Source: Hypoxylon rubiginosum (lineage: Eukaryota > Ascomycota > Sordariomycetes > Xylariales > Hypoxylaceae). From it: a stretch of DNA of 64,000 bases. The translations under genes were made by a program, and so were the position numbers. Location of the stretch: the NCBI GenBank assembly GCA_902806565.1, contig CADCXA010000012.1, positions 288,997 through 352,996 of the forward strand, read 5' to 3'. This document shows positions 44,866-55,504 of this stretch, piece by piece (positions within the stretch are counted from its first letter, which is position 1; every line of letters starts with the position of its first letter). The notes beneath the pieces are model-generated. The model saw only the letters and a list, made by a program, of their open reading frames with translations, did not search any database and had not been told where the DNA came from.

Positions 44866-46896
44866 TCAGGCTGCTTCAGTGACGAATTCGGTCTGGAGAT
44901 AAATAGCACCTTCAAGCGTCCGCCTGAAGAATCCTGCCATCCTCCCGCGGGTTTCTCGACCCCGTTCATCTACCTTTACGGTTATTATAGGGGCTGTGGT
45001 AGAATCCCGTATTCTCATCTCGTCGGGAGGCCAATTTGGCCAACGAGGCGTCGAACAAGGTTCGTTCGTTTCATCAAGTAAAGTGTCGTGTTCGATCTCG
45101 ACAAAGCGACGGCCAACGGCGTGCATCTGTAAAAGGTAAATATACTACGGAAAGAGAGCGGTAACGGTCTTAACGAAATATCTGTAAATAAAATGGAAAT
45201 TAAACATACCAACGACACTTCCCACAGGTTCTCTCTAGATACGCCAAGCGTTTTCATTAGGGAGAGCGCATGAATCCTGGTGGCTAGACATCGACATTTA
45301 ATGACAACGTAGTATAGCAGTGGTACAAACCCCATCTCAAATATGAATTTGGGTGTTCCCCGTGGATTGTTGTGCTGGGACGCCCTCGAAGAGGATAATT
45401 CGGCTGCTTGACCGACTATCCAGCGAAAATTTTCCAGGTGCTTGTCATATGTCGTTTCGTCATACTCGAACTACGTGTATTAAACATGTCGTGTTAGCGA
45501 CTTCCCCCCAATATTGTAGAATTTAGTAGGATATGTCTAAAGGCTTCGAGAAAATGTTCAGTTTGAGACACTTGAGGATTCTAGATATAAGGAATAAGAT
45601 GCCGACACGACATATTTTTATACTCACGGCTGTATCTGCCCAGATTTGAGCAATCTCGTATCGAAAACTGACATTGCAAAGCATCTCGTTAGGTCCACCA
45701 AGCGCAGATGGACCGTTTTGAAAATTCGAGAAACGTACGGACCACTATTGCAAGCGGGTTAAAACAGATCGGTTAAGTTGAAACGTATACCAGTATCAAG
45801 ATCGATAACTTTTAAATCGTCGATAGCAAGTTCTATTATGAGGCCCTTTTTCCCTTTTTCTTTTTCTTTTTCCTTTTTTATAAAAAAAAAAAAAAAGGGG
45901 GGGGGGGGGGGGGGTGGGGGGGACCACGATATTACATACCTCGTTCAGCAAGGTCCTTATCCTTTCTTGTTCTAGTAGAAGTTCTAAAGGCACGGGACTT
46001 TGACGCTTGTTCCCAAGTCGATAATCGTCTCCCCATCGAACTAGGCGGACGGTTCTAGTTACTATCCCGTCTATATAGTACTGCGCGTCCTGGAAAGAAA
46101 CAAATGAGCCGGGTATTTGGTCATCAAGGCCAAGTAGGTCGGGGAAGCTCATTCTGCTGACTCCGAAGAAGAACGGAAACATGGTTAATCGGCGAAATAT
46201 TGGAGAAATATATTCTCGTGTCCATGGATAGGAAGCCTCCACATTCTGTAGGAGCGTAACACCATGCTTGCAGTGCTGAATGGCCGCTTCTCGGTTGCCT
46301 AGCAAGAACTCTATGCATACGAACAAGACACAAACGAGCAACACCAGCGGCTCGTTCCTCATCAGCTTCAAGTGTCGGATGGCAGAGTTATAGTGGCGGA
46401 GTGCAAGCCTGTCATCGGCTCGAACCTTTCCCGATCCTGGGCTACTAGAATGCATCTGCTCGTAGAGGGAGCTTATGGCGACAACGGTGTGTCTAACCGC
46501 TGGCTCGAAGGTACTAAATTGCATGACCAAATGGGTCCAGAAGTAGGGATCCATCGGACCGGATAAGAAGGGCCCAGCGACCTGGCAGAAAAACTGCAGT
46601 GCCCTCTTCTCGCCCACGTCGTCAACGTTGGAGAATAGGTGACGCGGGCGATGCAACGACAAATTAGAGGACGACGTAGCCGGCGCATATCCGTCACATC
46701 TTCTTCCAGTTCCCACGCAACGCTGGCATTGCGGTTTACCCTCGTCGCATTTGACCTTGCGAACCCTGAGATGCGTGTCAGTTTTACGCGGCACATACAA
46801 GCATGGACTCCCGTTTGGAGGGCCATTGCAACGGCGGTTAACACACTTGCATGTTAAACAACCGGTTCTAACCTTAGAACTACCCTTTCGAGGCAT
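44866..46896 (-). CDS. Zn2Cys6 fungal transcription factor
   Basis: A 504-residue protein from exons 46896-46847, 46765-45940, 45744-45628, 45470-45210 and 45126-44866. The start MPRKGSSKVRTGCLTCK joins VRKVKCDEGKPQCQRC across an 81-bp intron inside the DNA-binding domain, giving the full cluster C-x2-C-x6-C-x6-C-x2-C-x6-C and RRCDGY. There is no long coiled coil. The remainder is the DUF3468-type effector region: FFCQVAGPFLSGPMDPYFW, YNSAIRHLK, FIEFLLGNREAAIQH-like, and at the end GFVPLLYYVVIKCRCLATR and MHAVGRRFVEIEHD. A nuclear regulator; its position among cupin, RTA1-like and secreted-protein genes makes local control possible. Intron 2 contains an extraordinary homopolymer block (on the plus strand 15 A, 18 G, T, 7 G). 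Confidence 0.85.
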
Positions 46897-47633
46897 TCGG
46901 TGGTAATAGTATCGCTGCGACGGACTGTAAATAGGTAGGTAGATGGAGCTTGAAATCCGATCCAACCTGTAAGAACTCGAGGTGCCTCGGCTCGGTGTAA
47001 CAACGTGGGGAGAAATCCGGGCTACGATCAGGGCTCGATGGTTGTCGTTGCGATCTTCTGTTCTTATGGGTAACACGCAGAGGATTCCCCTGAATAGATA
47101 GGCAGATAGGGGGTAGGAGGCGCAGGCTGAGACGCAGGCTCCAGGATTATAGGTGTGGGGGGTTGAGTCCGAGTTGACGAATCAGAGGACTATAAAAGCG
47201 TCCAGCCCTACACATGCTGACAATGCTCACCCACTGCGCCACGTGGGATGGAACGGGGTAATTTATGAGCATACTAGGACTAGGTGAAGAGACGAATAGC
47301 AACCAGAGATGTTGTTGCCCTACTACGAGGTATGTCTATTCCCCTTTCCCCTTATATACCTAGGTATACTAGGGTATACTAGGTATTCCCGACAAACCCA
47401 TTTCTCACCACATCGCTACCAAGGTCAAATAGCATCGAGTACGAGCACTGGAGACAGGAGAAACGAACAAGGGCCTTTGCAATCAAACATGAACTTTTAT
47501 TTTTGCGCATCGAGTGATCAGAGTCCAGTACGTAATAATGAGAATTCGGATCCCCTACGCCTCGTCCACCGCGATTCATTAATATTACATATTTTCCCCC
47601 CTTTCAGTCCCTCCGGCCCTGTGAGCGCCCGGT
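46897..47633. other. Intergenic / Zn2Cys6 promoter
   Basis: 737 bp. Contains a GCCACGTGGG E-box-like palindrome near 47,238-47,247 and a TACCTAGGTATACTAGG repeat run near 47,357-47,383. No gene supported. Confidence 0.4.
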
Positions 47634-48307
47634 TCAGTTTCCATTGTAGCGGCCCTCGCCCGCGCTCTTGTACATGACATCGACAATCATGGAATCGGCA
47701 GTGATCATGGCCGAACCTACGATAAGTTGGTTAGCGGTTATGCCGGGCCAAAAAGCCACCAGTGCGCCTCGCTGCTTACCATCAGACCACTTCAACGTCC
47801 AGCTGTTGCCTTGGGTAGGGAAGGCAAGCCATTGACCGTCGACATCGTTACCTAGCTTTCCATCCGAAATACGGAAGGTGTCCCACTGGGCCACGGTTCC
47901 CTCTCCGGGTTGGACCGTGCGAGGGTTGGTCATGTCAACGAGGGTCAACAGGCCCGGTGGGCCCATAAGCCCAATAGAGTGGTCGACGATGCCCACGGGG
48001 TAGGTGTGTAGCTCGCTGCAGCCTTCCTTGTCGCTCTCTACGGGGTAGACTTGGACAGGGGAAAAATCGTCTCCATCGAAAACCCCCAATGTATTGTTCT
48101 TCAGCGAAAGGAATCGACCGTCAACATTCTTGTTAGCCGGGCTACGCATGTGGTCAGCAAAGATACCTGAAGCTAGCAGGGTCGAAAATGGTTTAATTAC
48201 GAAGAGATTTGGAGCTGGTAGAGGTCCAGCTGTCGCTCTGCGACTGGAGCAGCAGAGACGAAGACAGCCAAGAGGCCGAATGAAAGAAGATTGGCAGTCC
48301 ACTTCAT
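47634..48307 (-). CDS. Small secreted protein
   Basis: A 183-residue protein from exons 48307-48201, 48141-47780 and 47716-47634. Exon 1 gives a textbook signal peptide (MKWTANLLSFGLLAVFVSAA, then PVAERQ with a possible Kex2-type region). The mature part has three or so internal similarities of the type 'DGRFLSLKNNTLGVF' / 'DGKLGNDVDGQWLAF', suggesting a small beta-rich fold. A first-exon start in another frame (MPPNQTN...) lacks a signal peptide and is rejected. The last intron (47,779-47,717, GTAAGC..CTAAC..TAG) is 63 bp, a multiple of three and free of stops, so an unspliced transcript would encode 21 extra residues. No catalytic motif seen; could be a wall-surface or host-interaction protein. 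Confidence 0.7.
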
Positions 48308-50275
48308 GATTGGTCTGGTTTGGTGGCAAGGCTAAGTTGAGAAGGGAGAAGGAAACAGTTATGCTCGATGAGATCTGACTTTGTGTAAGTTGATCTTTCT
48401 GCTCTTGTTCCGGTTGGATCTGGTAATGTGTTGCGACAATAGGAGGCGGGCATAGGATCTGATGAGAGGGAAGGGCGAGAATTTATGTTCTTCCTACACA
48501 GGAGGGGGAGAGTGGAAGATGGGAGATAGAATACGAGACTGAAAGGTCGAGGCGAGGAAGGTTAGATACGTCAAGGCACGGTAGTTGGGTGAGTCCAATC
48601 TACGCAGGCAGCCGTATCTTCAGATCTTGTCCTGACTTCTCGATACATGAGGTAGGTAAGGGGAGAAATTGGGGGGGTGCGAGGGGCAAGGGGCAAGAGG
48701 CAGGGGGACTCAGGTATGTAGCTGAAAAGAAATAGGTGGCATCTCTTGACGTCTATCGAACTCTGTGTGTACACTATGGAACGGGTAGGTTATGTAGGTC
48801 GACGTTGACGGCCGGAGGAGGCATCATGGTATCACCATTCGAAAAGGACAATCACCACACCTCTCGAACCATATCCCCCATCCCCATACGCCCACGCACA
48901 CGGACGTACTTACATGGAGGCAACACATGCCAGGTTTATTCATGTGTATATTCACTATTTAGGTAGGTAGACAAAGTACCTAGGAGTTCGAGCAGGAACA
49001 AGTAGCTACTTAATGTATCAATAGACGATCTAGATGGCAGGCAAATTCGCGTGCACAATGTGCTTACATGTAACCACCTGTATATATTCTAGCTACATCC
49101 TATATGAGGTAAGTACCCAGATACATATTCCGTAGGCCCGTCTACAAGTATTGACCTGACCCGGAATGAGACGCTAACCCCTACTACGTACCTAAGGTAC
49201 CGGGAGGGGGAGGGGGCCACTATTAGTCGCTAATTTTAGCTTACAATAGACCCGACGGGCGCCCTAACCCGCTGCGGGGGTCCGGGGGTACCATGATCAG
49301 CCGCTAAACTCTCCAGAAATGCATAGTAAGAGCTCTAGAGGCATATCAGCCGTAGGCTAAAGTCAATCGTCCGTTGCCAAGGCTCTCCACAACGACCCGA
49401 ACGACTTGACACTGCTGAAAATAGCAAAAATTCAATTTACGGTCAACATCCTTTTCTTTTCTTTTTTCCTCTTCTTCCGCTGCTGCAATTCTCGAAGCTT
49501 TTGGAATAGACCAATACTTACTACATAATATAATATCCGCTAACAGTGCCGATGTTATCCGTGTCTTCTACAAACTTCCACAGATACATATCTAAGATCT
49601 AGGAGCCAAGGGTTGGAATTGGCATTGGCATTGGCATTGGGACACGCATCCTTTCTACATCTACACTACAGCTCCGAGACAGCTCTAACTACCTGGGTAC
49701 TGGTACCTTAGGTAGGTAGACTAGAACTTATCCAGGGGCTCGGAGCCCAACTCCGGCCATGGCATCGACAAGAGAAAAATCCAACGGGGGATAAAATCCT
49801 TTACTCCCGTTTCTATCTTTGAATTCACTTGGGTTACATCTCCCCGACGAGGCCAGACTCTCTGACTCTAGGGTGACGAGGATATTTGCAACCGCTCCGA
49901 ATGAACATCACGATATGTTTTCAGCCTGGCCACCCCGTCCGCCTTGGAACCGGACACGCTGCCCCGCGGTCTTACTTTTCTCCCTTCTCATGCCAATGCT
50001 CCGTCGGAAGAGACGGGCGTCTCGTCGGACACTCTAGGTAAATTGCATACCATGACACATGTGGTGCATGTCTAGGGAGATAATGTCATCCCCAGGTCTT
50101 CACACAGTAGGCAATCATCCATTGTCATCTCATCTGTCGGATTACCTATGATCTCGGGATGATGAATAGAATAACGCTGTGATACAATGGCAGTAGCCGG
50201 CGCTATATCGCGGGCACGCTAGCATTTTCCATTCGAGGCGTCAAGTACCACGACGCGAACTCGAACTCGCGTACA
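48308..50275. other. Long intergenic region
   Basis: About 2 kb with no supported gene between divergent genes. Contains repeated TAGGTAGG/TACCTTAGGTAGGTA runs (near 48,960-48,972 and 49,700-49,722), an unusual G-rich patch near 49,200-49,310, and a four-unit GGCATT repeat near 49,617-49,640. Confidence 0.45.
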
Positions 50276-51868
50276 GTGGAATGTGTGGCCTGGAAGTTAG
50301 ATTGCCGGCGGAAAACATGGCGTATTTGTTTTGTCTTTTTCGTGTTCGTCTCCCCTCTCCTGTTTCCTCAAAGCCAAGTGCCTTCTGCTCCAGGGGATAT
50401 CGATCTCCAAAGACTCCCCATCAGATTGACGGAGTGCGACGCTATGGCGACCCCGACAGTTGCCTCACGCCTTATCCTCGAGCATCGCCAGCCGCAACAC
50501 GCCTTAAGCCGTACTCTAGCCCTGACGGATGCAGCATCGGGGACTACACCCTTGAGCCACCAGCAGACCACCCTTTCTCTACTGAAGGCGGATATTCGTA
50601 TTCTCGTTGCGGCTATCCCGCGAATCCTTGTGGCAGTCACCAGGCAAGGGCAAGTTCCGCAAACTGCGAGCTGGGCTGAGCTGCGAGAGACGGCACTCTA
50701 CCTCGTGGTATCGCTGATTGAGCTACAGCTGTTAGTCTCCCTCTGTCTGCTTTGGCTAGTGGTGCCTGGTGTAGCGCTTTTGCCTTGGCTAGGCCTACAG
50801 GCGGCTTCGGTTTGGGTTATCCTTCGCTATCTCAATTGTCGAAACCGGCCGTTTGTGTTCACCGTGGACCGGTTCGCTAGTGATGCATTGGACGACGAGC
50901 TTCAGCGCTTAGATTGGTTTGTTGTTGGCGGTCTCGTTAATAATGCACAAATGCGCCGCACCGTCTTACCAAGGCTTGCGAGAATCTTTGGTGATGATAT
51001 GCGTACATTTCCCTCTCATAGACTCGGCTTCGCATTCGATATCGCTCTTATCCTTCTCCAGCGAAATCTACACATACCCACGACAAGATCAATAGAACTC
51101 TATAATTCCGTCCGGGCTAGCCTTCTAAAGCCGGAGACTAACGGTGTACGCATTATCGCTCACAATACCGGGGCCTTAGACGTCTCGTGGTTACTTTCTC
51201 GTCTTTGCGCCGATTTACCAGCTGGAAGGCGACTAAGCAAGCTCCAGGTGTTCACATTTGGTGCCGCATCGGTAGAAGTGGCCTTGCCTCTGGGGAAAGC
51301 CCATCCACAAAGCGACAGTGACTCGAGTTTGCTTTACCCAGACGTCACCCATTTCGCATTTACGGACGACCCAATGGCGCAAATCGGCGTACTTTACGGG
51401 GTCCGCCAAAGGCTAGAAGGTCGCTTCGTAGGCAACCTGTATACCATCCACACCACTACTTCAGATCTTCCACGAGGTTATCACTATACTCTTGAAGATT
51501 ATCTCGATGCCTTGCTACCCGATGGCAATCCCCGGACCGGTGTGCTCGGCCTCGTGTGCAAAATTGACCGCGAATTGTGTGAGATGCGGGAGCTCGCAGC
51601 CCTAGTACGGAGCGTTCCCAACGAACATCTTAGGACGCGTGATATCAAGAGACGCAGCTGGACAGCCCTAGGTATGGTGGCAGATAAACGGGACCATGGC
51701 GATATGGCCGGCCCTCTTTCCCTGGAGGACGTTAGTAGAAAGGCCAGGTCTCTCGACGGCCTCAGGGGGTACGAGGACAACTTGTTAGCAGAGGCCGTGA
51801 GGAATAAATATCGGCTACGTCCTAGCGACTACAGTATGGAAATTAAGCAAGCACAGGACCTAAAATAG
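50276..51868 (+). CDS. Alpha/beta-hydrolase-like fungal protein with N-terminal membrane segments
   Basis: A single exon of 530 residues; the ATG at 50,444 (MATPTVASR) is an alternative, perhaps better, start, giving 474 residues. A hydrophobic hairpin (about residues 135-180: ALYLVVSLIELQLLVSLCLL, WLVVPGVALLPWLGL) suggests membrane association. The C-terminal half resembles fungal lipase-like proteins of the pattern 'H-S-x-G... LEIYTFGAA... HY': here VRIIAHNTGALDVSWLLSRL, LSKLQVFTFGAASVEVALPLG, VTHFAFTDDPMAQIGVLYGV and PRGYHYTLEDYLDALLP. The usual serine position of the elbow reads Asn-Thr (HNTGA), so catalysis is doubtful. Function unknown. It lies in the gene-poor stretch before the AT-rich block. 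Confidence 0.75.
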   Translation: MECVAWKLDCRRKTWRICFVFFVFVSPLLFPQSQVPSAPGDIDLQRLPIRLTECDAMATPTVASRLILEHRQPQHALSRTLALTDAASGTTPLSHQQTTLSLLKADIRILVAAIPRILVAVTRQGQVPQTASWAELRETALYLVVSLIELQLLVSLCLLWLVVPGVALLPWLGLQAASVWVILRYLNCRNRPFVFTVDRFASDALDDELQRLDWFVVGGLVNNAQMRRTVLPRLARIFGDDMRTFPSHRLGFAFDIALILLQRNLHIPTTRSIELYNSVRASLLKPETNGVRIIAHNTGALDVSWLLSRLCADLPAGRRLSKLQVFTFGAASVEVALPLGKAHPQSDSDSSLLYPDVTHFAFTDDPMAQIGVLYGVRQRLEGRFVGNLYTIHTTTSDLPRGYHYTLEDYLDALLPDGNPRTGVLGLVCKIDRELCEMRELAALVRSVPNEHLRTRDIKRRSWTALGMVADKRDHGDMAGPLSLEDVSRKARSLDGLRGYEDNLLAEAVRNKYRLRPSDYSMEIKQAQDLK

Positions 51869-53074
51869 GCACATGTAGGGTAATCTACCTAGGTAATTTG
51901 CAACAGCAACTAATTAATGGGTGTTGATAGTAGGTAGTTAGTGATCCAGATTCTACCACGATAGATATCCAGTACCTCATATATCTTTGATTCTTGAAGT
52001 GAGAGAATAATGACCCAAAGATCTAATAAAAGTACCTGGAAGGAGTATAGCCTGGTGGTTGAATGACTCGGTCCTTAGTTTGTTTCTTAAATATAGATAG
52101 TTTAGTCAGATTCGCGTTGCCAAAGGCATTTGGTTTTCTGTGAAGCTTCACACGGACAGAGGAATCTGGTACTTCTTTTTCAACCAGAGAGTACTCGAGA
52201 CTCCAACCATTCTTTGTGGTCGAGTACGAGGGCCGATATTTGAACTAACCTAAGGAATATGATGAACCAGGGTTGAAGATAACTTCGAATAGACTGTTAC
52301 ACAAAACGCAAGTCACCAAGTTCACCGTCGCTCTTCTGACTATTGTTTCAAGTGTCTCCTTGACCTACTTGAGAATCAAACAGGATTATAGTGGCTATAT
52401 AACACTGATGCGTCCCCAGAAACTTGCCAACAGCTACCACAGAATCGAGAAGTCAGAATGCCTAGATAGGTAGCTTCAAGGAGGAGGCACCTAGCTGCAA
52501 ATTTGGCGGCCAAAACGAATAACACAAACTAGGAGTACTAGACGCCAACGGCATCACATATAGGGCCGACCCTCCATGTAACAGTGCCAACCGCTCATAA
52601 ACCCGCCCGGTCATCTAGTATGCTACAGTAACCTCGATACTTAGTTTCCACTCGCTCGTTTACGATGTTATCGCGTCTGTTTTAATCCCGTATATATAAA
52701 TAAATGCAAAATCATATGAAGCCAAATGGGCAGTATTAAATACCAATAGTCTATAGAGGACAGAGTTGAATATATCGCAATATTAGTACGAGTCTTGGAT
52801 ATCGCGGAATGCGGTGTGTCAAATTGTTATCGTGATTTTATATCATATAGTCTCTCTCTACTTAGCTGAAGCCACCCCCAACTACCAGTTGAATTACCTA
52901 TGTACCTAACTAGCTCACAAGTCACTTGAGAGAGGCACTTGATAAAGGCGTAAGGGCAATTTCGACGTCGAAAACCCATCAACGCCCTACGAATCGACTC
53001 CCTCTTTTGGTTAGGGGCTTGGAGGATACGAATGTAGTAGCACTTGCCGTCGCATGGTGGCATAATAGTTCCCA
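51869..53074. other. Intergenic between convergent genes
   Basis: 1.2 kb with no supported gene or repeat. Confidence 0.5.
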
Positions 53075-54939
53075 TTACATGTTTGCCCACAGATATTTCA
53101 TACCCTCCCAGATTTCCTGACCGCTGGGTAGAATCTGCTCGGCGGGAAGAACAAATCTGTCATAGGGAAATATACTTGTTAGTAATCAGTTACAGCAGGC
53201 AATGCCTGGCTGGCTAAACTCGGGGATCGAAAAGAGAAGCTAGAAAACCTCTTCACGTACTACAAAACGGTCAGCTAGGACAATCAAGTATTGGGGGTGG
53301 AGATCTGGGAAGTGATAAGGGGTAAGAATCAGGATGAGGCTTGTTTCGATACATACCCCGTACGAAGTAGACCTGAGTTCAATGCCCCATCCGAACTCGG
53401 TACCGGCAGCATCGGTCATGTAATCTCTCCCATTACCGCTTGACTGATACAAGACGATGCAACCCGGCCCGTAGTCAAAGGTCGTATTGTCTATAGTAGG
53501 TCAAGTTAGTTGGTGTTATATTATACATAGGCACCTATCATGGTCGTGTGTATTGGCGGGAACGTAGAAAATCCAGGTATACAGACAAGGCTGGGCAATC
53601 CTAGCAGCTGTCTCTGCTGCCAGGTCTATCTGCCGTTCGATGTTCGGTGGGAAGTCATCGCACTAGCTAGTCGTTAGTTTATTACCGGGAAACCAGAAGC
53701 GTCCGAGTTAACTCACGGTGTATCCATAACTTAACAGAATAACCTGAGCGTAGCTATGCCAATCGATATACAGCTTTATACCTTTGTCTGCAGCTAAAAC
53801 CTGGGCGAATTCCATTAATGCGGCGCATTCGGGGGTATCCCCGGCTGCGTAGCCGCTAAAGGTCTCCGAACCTGGACTGGAAGAGGAGCCGTCGCCTCCG
53901 AAGCCAACAGACCAGTTACGATTTATATCAGTACCGACTTCAGTCGTGTTATCACGAACTTGTCGGTTTTTCCTCCATAGCCGGTAGTTCGTTTGGGAAT
54001 ATACGAAACCTTGTAGATAAAAATAACTAAGTCAGAATTCATCGAAAACTCCCCCGACCCTAGCGTCGGGGAGAATTAGACGAAAAAGGGGGCACGGGAA
54101 AAGGTAGCTTACCATCTGGATTCACGATTGGCAGGACGTAGAAGTCGTAGTTATCTAGCGCTGCCCGGACGATCGTGTCATTCTCGTAGCCAGTAACTAT
54201 TTGATAGAGGAGGTACTCAACCACCTATTGGAAAATCACATCAGCAATACAACAATGAATGGACGGAGCTAGTTAGACACGAAAGATTGAAAATTGAAGA
54301 CGTGCCGCGCTTACCATTGAGGTAATCCATTCCCGAGCATGGACATTTCCGTTGAAGAAGACAGCCGGCTTGGAATTCCTGCCATCACTGCCCCAGAGAT
54401 GGATGCCCTGAATTGGTCTGCCCTCGAATGAGACCCCGGCCTGGATGAGCTCTGAATTATTGGCAAATGCAGAATGAAGATCAGCCCAGTAGCGGATGTG
54501 ATCCTCATAGGCGTGATACGAATCAAACCAAGAAAGCCCTGGGATTCCAAAGTCGTCAAATTCTTAGCCATGGTCAGTATGATGTTGCAAAAGCCCGACT
54601 ACTGAAAATCAAACCTGGGTAGGGACCTAGAGGGCCCTCGGCAGCAATGTCGGCTCCCAGATCTTCACTGAGGATGGCAGCAGTGAAGTTTAGAGCATCA
54701 AAAGCTTCCAGATGCTCTGGTGGGACTGCGATGTCCAATGTCGAGGCACCACCATGGCCATGGCTGTGACTAAGCTCAATAATAGGCAACTCTTGAAGAC
54801 GTGACTTCAAACTGGCCTCATGATTGCTACCAACTTCGATCTGATAGACCTTGTACCCTTCAAATGTGGACTTGTGAGCTGAAGTAGGTAGCACAAGGAT
54901 GCCGAAGGCGGCTAACGAAAAAGCAGTTCGGAGATTCAT
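53075..54939 (-). CDS. Secreted M14 zinc carboxypeptidase (carboxypeptidase A type)
   Basis: About 420 residues from seven exons: 54939-54615, 54562-54315, 54224-54113, 54009-53717, 53662-53587, 53490 to about 53364, and 53156-53075. Signal peptide MNLRTAFSLAAFGILVLPTSA; an activation propeptide follows (about 22-107, with a His-rich SHSHGHGG). The mature enzyme begins near DDFGIPGLSWFDSYHAYEDH. Zinc ligands: HxxE in GNVHAREWITS and the His of YIDWHSYAQVILL. Substrate Arg/Asn positions in TDINRNW; the catalytic Glu in GWGIELRS; the terminal motif is KYLWANM. This removes C-terminal residues from peptides outside the cell. The last splice is uncertain: GTATGT after SYG gives a frame clash, whereas an earlier GTACGG donor joins to FVLPAEQILPSG but drops two conserved-looking residues. 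Confidence 0.85.
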
Positions 54940-55250
54940 GGTGTTTTAATCAAAGTCAAGTTTTACCACCGTTTTCATATTCTTCACACGAGCACAGAGA
55001 AAATATTTATACGGCATCATGATGGAGAGAAAAGATGCCATGATTAAATTTTGGGTCGAATTAATGTAACATAACGCAGCACTCATAATATATTCCTAAT
55101 AACCTCCTTCCTAAAAGCGATCGTAAAATAACTTGGCAGCGATGATGCGACAATAACATAAAACAGCGTGATTGGTTTTAGTAAAGCTTCGTGTCTTAGA
55201 ATTCTAAAGGCTTTTATTTATAAGCGTTACTATGTGTAAAATATAAAAGA
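54940..55250. other. Transition to AT-rich DNA; carboxypeptidase promoter
   Basis: About 310 bp. Base composition drops gradually towards A/T. Holds the carboxypeptidase promoter and nothing else recognised. Confidence 0.5.
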
Positions 55251-55279
55251 TAGCTGCGTGACCCGTTCTTCGGCCGGGA
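55251..55279. repeat. 29-bp element at the left edge of the AT-rich block (inverted copy of 44,765-44,793)
   Basis: Reads TAGCTGCGTGACCCGTTCTT then CGGCCGGGA. It is almost the last GC-rich patch before the AT-rich block. If it is a transposon terminus, the element extends rightwards into the block and the target TA lies at 55,251-55,252. Confidence 0.55.
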
Positions 55280-55294
55280 AAAAAAAGGGTTAGT

Positions 55295-55351
55295 AATATC
55301 GCGAGCTTTTTTAACGCTATAAAAGTCCGGTTTTAATTAGCTAGCGATATT
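55295..55351. repeat. Short inverted repeat (hairpin) just inside the AT-rich block
   Basis: AATATCGCGAGCT at 55,295-55,307 and AGCTAGCGATATT at 55,339-55,351 can pair at 12 of 13 positions around a 31-base loop. It lies 16 bp inside the 29-bp element and may be subterminal structure of a transposon. Confidence 0.6.
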
Positions 55352-55504
55352 TTAACTTATATCTAATACATTTTTTATAAATTTAATTAAAAAAAAATTT
55401 TTTTAAAAAAGTTAATAATTAATATAATTTATTATATATTTATTAAATATTATTTAAATAAATAAAAATTTTAAATTTAATAATATAAAAATAAATAAAT
55501 ATTA

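Noticed and set aside
45796..45939. Read-through of the second Zn2Cys6 regulator into a poly-Pro/poly-Phe/Lys C-terminus
   Set aside because: That segment is the homopolymer block of intron 2. Splicing from 45,940 to 45,744 restores the conserved effector region.
47309..47677. Plus-strand 122-codon frame upstream of the secreted-protein gene end
   Set aside because: Partly antisense to the secreted-protein gene; no domain or signal.
48141..48329. Start of the secreted protein at 48,329 (MPPNQTN...)
   Set aside because: It reads through intron 1 in another frame. The ATG at 48,307 gives a clear signal peptide that splices into the mature sequence.
49200..49310. GC-rich patch between the secreted-protein and hydrolase-like genes as an RNA gene
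   Set aside because: No tRNA, 5S or other recognisable fold or internal promoter; kept only as a compositional oddity.
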